This document shows positions 61,011 through 64,000 of a DNA stretch of 64,000 nucleotides, piece by piece. Numbering within the stretch: position 1 is the stretch's first letter; every line of letters begins with the position of its first letter. The position numbers were made by a program, and so were the translations under genes. Under the pieces are notes generated by a model. It had not been told where the DNA came from. It saw nothing but the letters and a program-made list of their open reading frames with translations, and searched no databases. The stretch lies in assembly GCA_029961685.1 (NCBI GenBank), contig JARWKL010000016.1, positions 8,634,358 to 8,698,357 on the forward strand. Reading direction: 5' to 3'. Source of the stretch: Aristolochia californica (Eukaryota > Streptophyta > Magnoliopsida > Piperales > Aristolochiaceae).

Positions 61011-62871
61011 ATTTAAAGCATGTTAAGATCAGTTACAAGTCCCTTTCCTATAAAATTCCACCAAGTTTATTATTAGGGGTTGTACTAGTGGAATCTCCCA
61101 AACAAGGATAACAAAACCTTGGAGTTCATTTTTAGAACGTGAAATAAATTTAAAATTTTTTTTTGCATACATGAACTCTAAAATTTTCATTTTGTTATGC
61201 CTTAATATCTTTTATGTTTACGTGAAAAAATGGGAGAGTGAAAGCTCATGTTTGCGTCTGAAAAAAAATTTTACCATCAGAGATGGAAATGCACAAATGC
61301 TGAGAGAGATAGTTCCAAAAAGTATCTGTGATTTTTCAGGATAGGCAAAAAGTGGGTTGTTTAGCTCTGGTAAATATCCAACCACTTGAGAATTTGAGTT
61401 TTTCCACTCCTTGAAATTTTTGGATCATTAGGTCCACTTGCATCCTCAACATGTTTCTGGCATGCATATCCACCACATTTAAAGCATGTTTGGATCAGTT
61501 ACAAGTCCCTTTCCTATAAAATTCCACCAAGTTTATTATTAGGGGTTGTACTAGTGGAATCTCCCAAACATGGATAACAAAACCTTGGAGTTCATTTTTA
61601 GTACGTGAAATAATTTTAAAATTTTTTTTTACATACGTGAACTCTAAAATTTTCATTTTGTTATTCCGTAATATCTTTTTTGTTTACGTGAAAAAATGGA
61701 AGAGTGAAAGCTCAAGTTAGGATCTGAAAAACAAATTTGACCATCAGAGATGGAAATGCACAAATGCTGAGGGAGATAGTTCCAAAAGTATCTGTGATTT
61801 TTAAGGATAGGCAAAAAGTGGGTTGTTTAACTCTGGTAATTATGCAACCACTTGAGAATTTGAGTTTTTGCACTCCTTGAAATTTTTGGATCATTAGGTC
61901 CACTTGTATCCTCAACATGTTTCTGGCATGCATATCAACCACATTTAAAGCATGTTTGGATCAGTTGCAAGACCCTTTCCTATAAAATTCCACCTAGCTT
62001 ATTATTAGGGGTTGTACTTGTGGAATCTCCCAAACATGGATAACAAAACCTTGGAATTCATTTTTAGTGGTTGAAATAATTTCCAAATTTTGTTTTGCAT
62101 ACATGAACACTAAAATTTTCATTTTGTTATGCTTTAATATCTTTTTTGTTTACGAGAAAAATGGGAGAGTGAAAACTCATGGTTGGATCTGGAAACAAAT
62201 TTGAGGATCCAAGATGGAAATGCACAAATGCTGAGAGAGATTGTTCCAAAAATTATCTGTGATTTTTAAGGATAGGCAAAAGTGGGTAGTTTAACTCTGG
62301 TAAATATCCAACCACATGAGAATTTGATTTTTTCCACTCCTTGAAATTTTTGGATCCTTAGGTCCACTTGCATCCTCAACATATTTCTGGCATGCATATC
62401 CACCACATTTAAAGCATGTTAGGATCAGTTACAACTCCCTTTCCTACAAAATTCCACCCAGCTTATTATTAGGGGTTGTACTAGTGGAATCTCCTAAACA
62501 TGGATAACAAAACCTTGGAGTTCATTTTTAGTGCGTGAAATAATTTTCAAATTTTTTTTTGCATACATGAACTCTAAAATCTTCATTTTGTTATGCCTGA
62601 ATATCTTTTTTGTTTACGAGAAAAATGAGAGAGTGAAAACTCAAGTTTGGATCAGAAAACAAATTTCAGCATCCAAGATGGAAATGCACAAATGCTGAGA
62701 GAGATAGTTCCAAAAAGTATCTATGATTTTTAAGGATAGGCAACATGAGGGTTGTTTGGCTCTGGTAAATATCCAACCACTTGAGAATTTGATTTTTTCC
62801 ACTCCTTGAAATTTTTGGATCATTAGGCCCACTTGTATCCTCAACATGTTTCTGGCATGCGCATCCACCAC

Positions 62872-63337
62872 ATTTAAAGCATATTGGGATCAGTTACAAG
62901 TCCCTTTCCTATAAAATTCCTCCTAGCTTATTATTAGTGATTGTACTAGTGGAATCTCCCAAACATGGATAACAAAACCTTGGAGTTCATTTTTAGTACG
63001 TGAAATAATTTTAAAATTTTTTTTTACATACGTGAACTCTAAAATTTTCATTTTGTTATTCCGTAATATCTTTTTTATTTACGAGAAAAAATGGGAGAGT
63101 GAAAGCTCAAGTTTGGATCTGAAAACATATTTGACCAACCAAGATTGAAATGCACAAATGCTGAGAGAGATAGTTCCAAAAAGTATCTGTGATTTTTAAG
63201 GATAGGCAAAAAGTGGGTTGTTTGGCTCTGGTAAATACCCAACCACTTGAGTATTTGATTTTTTCCACTCCTTGAAATTATTGGATCATTACGTCCACTT
63301 GCATCCTCAACATGTTTCTTGCATGCATATCCACCAC
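62872..63337 (+). repeat. Mosaic monomer E/B/E (gene-conversion patch)
   Basis: It opens as E ('gcatattggg', 'attcctcc'). From about 62946 it is B ('ctagtggaatctccc', 'agtacgtg', 'acatacgtgaac', 'ttattccgtaatatc'), then returns to E at about 63077 ('atttacgag', 'gaccaaccaag', 'taaatacccaacc', 'ttcttgcatgc'). The patch is roughly 120-140 bp and leaves the monomer length unchanged, as expected for gene conversion. Confidence 0.87.
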
Positions 63338-63801
63338 ATTTAAAGCATGTTAGGATCAGTTCCAAGTCCCTTTCCTATAAAATTCCACCTAGCTTATTAT
63401 TAGGGGTTGTACTAGTGGAATCTCCCAAACATGGATAATAAAACCTTGGATTTCATTTTTAGTGCGTGAAATAATTTTCAATTTTTTTTGCATACATGAA
63501 CTCTAAAATCTTCATTTTGTTATGCCTTAATATCTTTTTTTTTTTACGAGAAAAATGGGAGAGTGAAAACTCAAGTTTGGATCTGAAAACAAATTTCAGC
63601 ATCCAAGATGGAAGTGCACAAATGCTGAGAGAGATAGTTCCAAAAAGTATCTGTGATTTTTCAGGATAGGCAAAAAGTGGGTTGTTTAGCTCTGGTAAAT
63701 ATCCAACCACTTGAGAATTTGAGTTTTTCCACTCCTTGAAATTTTTGGATCATTAGGTCCACTTGCATCCTCAACATGTTTCTGGCATGCATATCCACCA
63801 C
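63338..63801 (+). repeat. Mosaic monomer F/A
   Basis: It is F-type through 'ggataataaaacc', the T run and 'ggaagtgcac' (63611-63620). It is A-type from 'tttttcagg' (about 63661) with 'gtttagctctgg'. The switch lies at about 63621-63661. It is followed directly by B. Confidence 0.85.
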
Positions 63802-64000
63802 ATTTAAAGCATGTTTGGATCAGTTACAAGTCCCTTTCCTATAAAATTCCACCAAGTTTATTATTAGGGGTTGTACTAGTGGAATCTCCCAAACATGGAT
63901 AACAAAACCTTGGAGTTCATTTTTAGTACGTGAAATAATTTTAAAATTTTTTTTTACATACGTGAACTCTAAAATTTTCATTTTGTTATTCCGTAATATC
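63802..64000 (+). repeat. Partial B monomer at the window end
   Basis: It shows 'gtttggatcagttac', 'agtacgtg', 'acatacgtgaac' and 'ttattccgtaatatc', and is cut by the window edge. The array evidently continues to the right. Confidence 0.92.

Larger units (their letters stand above)
61011..63801 (+). repeat. HOR unit 26, 6-mer with two mosaic monomers
   Basis: Monomers start at A 61011, B 61477, C 61943 (464 bp, one A fewer in 'ggcaaaagtggg'), D 62407, E/B/E 62872 and F/A 63338. The next monomer is B, so the regular A is fused into F and the register of the HOR breaks here. Confidence 0.9.
1..64000 (+). repeat. Satellite DNA array, ~465-bp monomer, six-monomer HOR
   Basis: The window is filled end to end by direct tandem copies of one ~465-bp monomer. 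Landmarks such as 'catttaaagcatg', 'ttattattag', 'tggaaatgcacaaatgctga', 'ggataggcaaaa' and 'catcctcaacatgttt' recur every 456-467 bp on the same strand throughout. I count 137 complete monomers (132-63801) and two partial ones. Types A to F differ by fixed substitutions and normally follow the order A-B-C-D-E-F. The base composition is AT-rich with homopolymeric T and A runs, and CpG is scarce. There is no inversion, transposon insertion or unique sequence. Tandem satellites with HOR structure are typical of centromeric or pericentromeric chromatin, but that location is inferred. The family was not recognised. Confidence 0.97.

Noticed and set aside
833..63710. Recurrent minus-strand reading frames of 60-96 codons, one per monomer (for example 833-1063, 2197-2487 and 36589-36819)
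   Set aside because: They recur once per 465 bp because the sequence does. They start mostly at GTG or TTG, stop within each monomer, change frame or length when a monomer gains or loses a base, and show no recognisable domain. They are repeat shadows, not genes.
35888..63801. Naming the organism or satellite family
   Set aside because: The monomer matches no satellite I can recall with confidence. AT-richness and HOR structure fit many plants and animals.
1..64000. CRISPR array or prokaryotic repeat locus
   Set aside because: The repeats are ~465 bp with no short repeat plus unique-spacer pattern. All of the sequence is repeat.
1..64000. LTR retrotransposon or other mobile element as the source of the repeat
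   Set aside because: I found no LTR ends, primer-binding site, polypurine tract, coding domain or target-site duplication. A derivation from an old element cannot be excluded but has no support here.

Overview
The whole 64 kb window is satellite DNA. It is one uninterrupted, head-to-tail tandem array of a ~465-bp, AT-rich, CpG-poor monomer. Every copy lies in the same orientation, and I saw no gene, transposon, RNA gene or unique sequence anywhere. Setting the monomer start (arbitrarily) at the conserved 'atttaaag' that follows 'ccaccac', I count 137 complete monomers from 132 to 63801 (mean 464.7 bp), plus a partial monomer at each end. This points to nuclear heterochromatin of a eukaryote, plausibly a centromeric or pericentromeric array of a plant or animal. 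I do not recognise the satellite family and cannot name the organism.

The monomers fall into six diagnosable types, called A to F here. Their normal order A-B-C-D-E-F forms a six-monomer higher-order repeat (HOR) of 2789-2793 bp. A and B differ at about two dozen sites by eye (~95% identity). Equivalent monomers in neighbouring HOR copies usually differ at only a few sites.

Layout: 1-131 is the tail of an F monomer. From 132 to 23346 the array is irregular. A 25-monomer block (6+3+6+4+6 monomers, with hybrid monomers at its internal joins) occurs twice in tandem with a period of 11,600-11,601 bp, and I found only two differences between the copies across ~11.0 kb. From 23347 to 35887 the array is still irregular, with units of 2, 5, 6, 7, 2 and 5 monomers and several chimeric monomers. 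From 35888 to 61010 there are nine consecutive, complete, very regular 6-mer HORs. A tenth (61011-63801) carries an internal B-type patch in its E monomer and ends in an F/A hybrid, followed by a partial B to the window end.

Nothing here acts as a gene set. The content is a record of unequal crossover and gene conversion: hybrid monomers mark the exchange points, shared private variants mark recent amplification steps, and a D subtype with a 9-bp deletion is confined to the left 28.5 kb. Short reading frames recur on the minus strand, but they repeat once per monomer, begin mostly at non-ATG codons and are shadows of the repeat.
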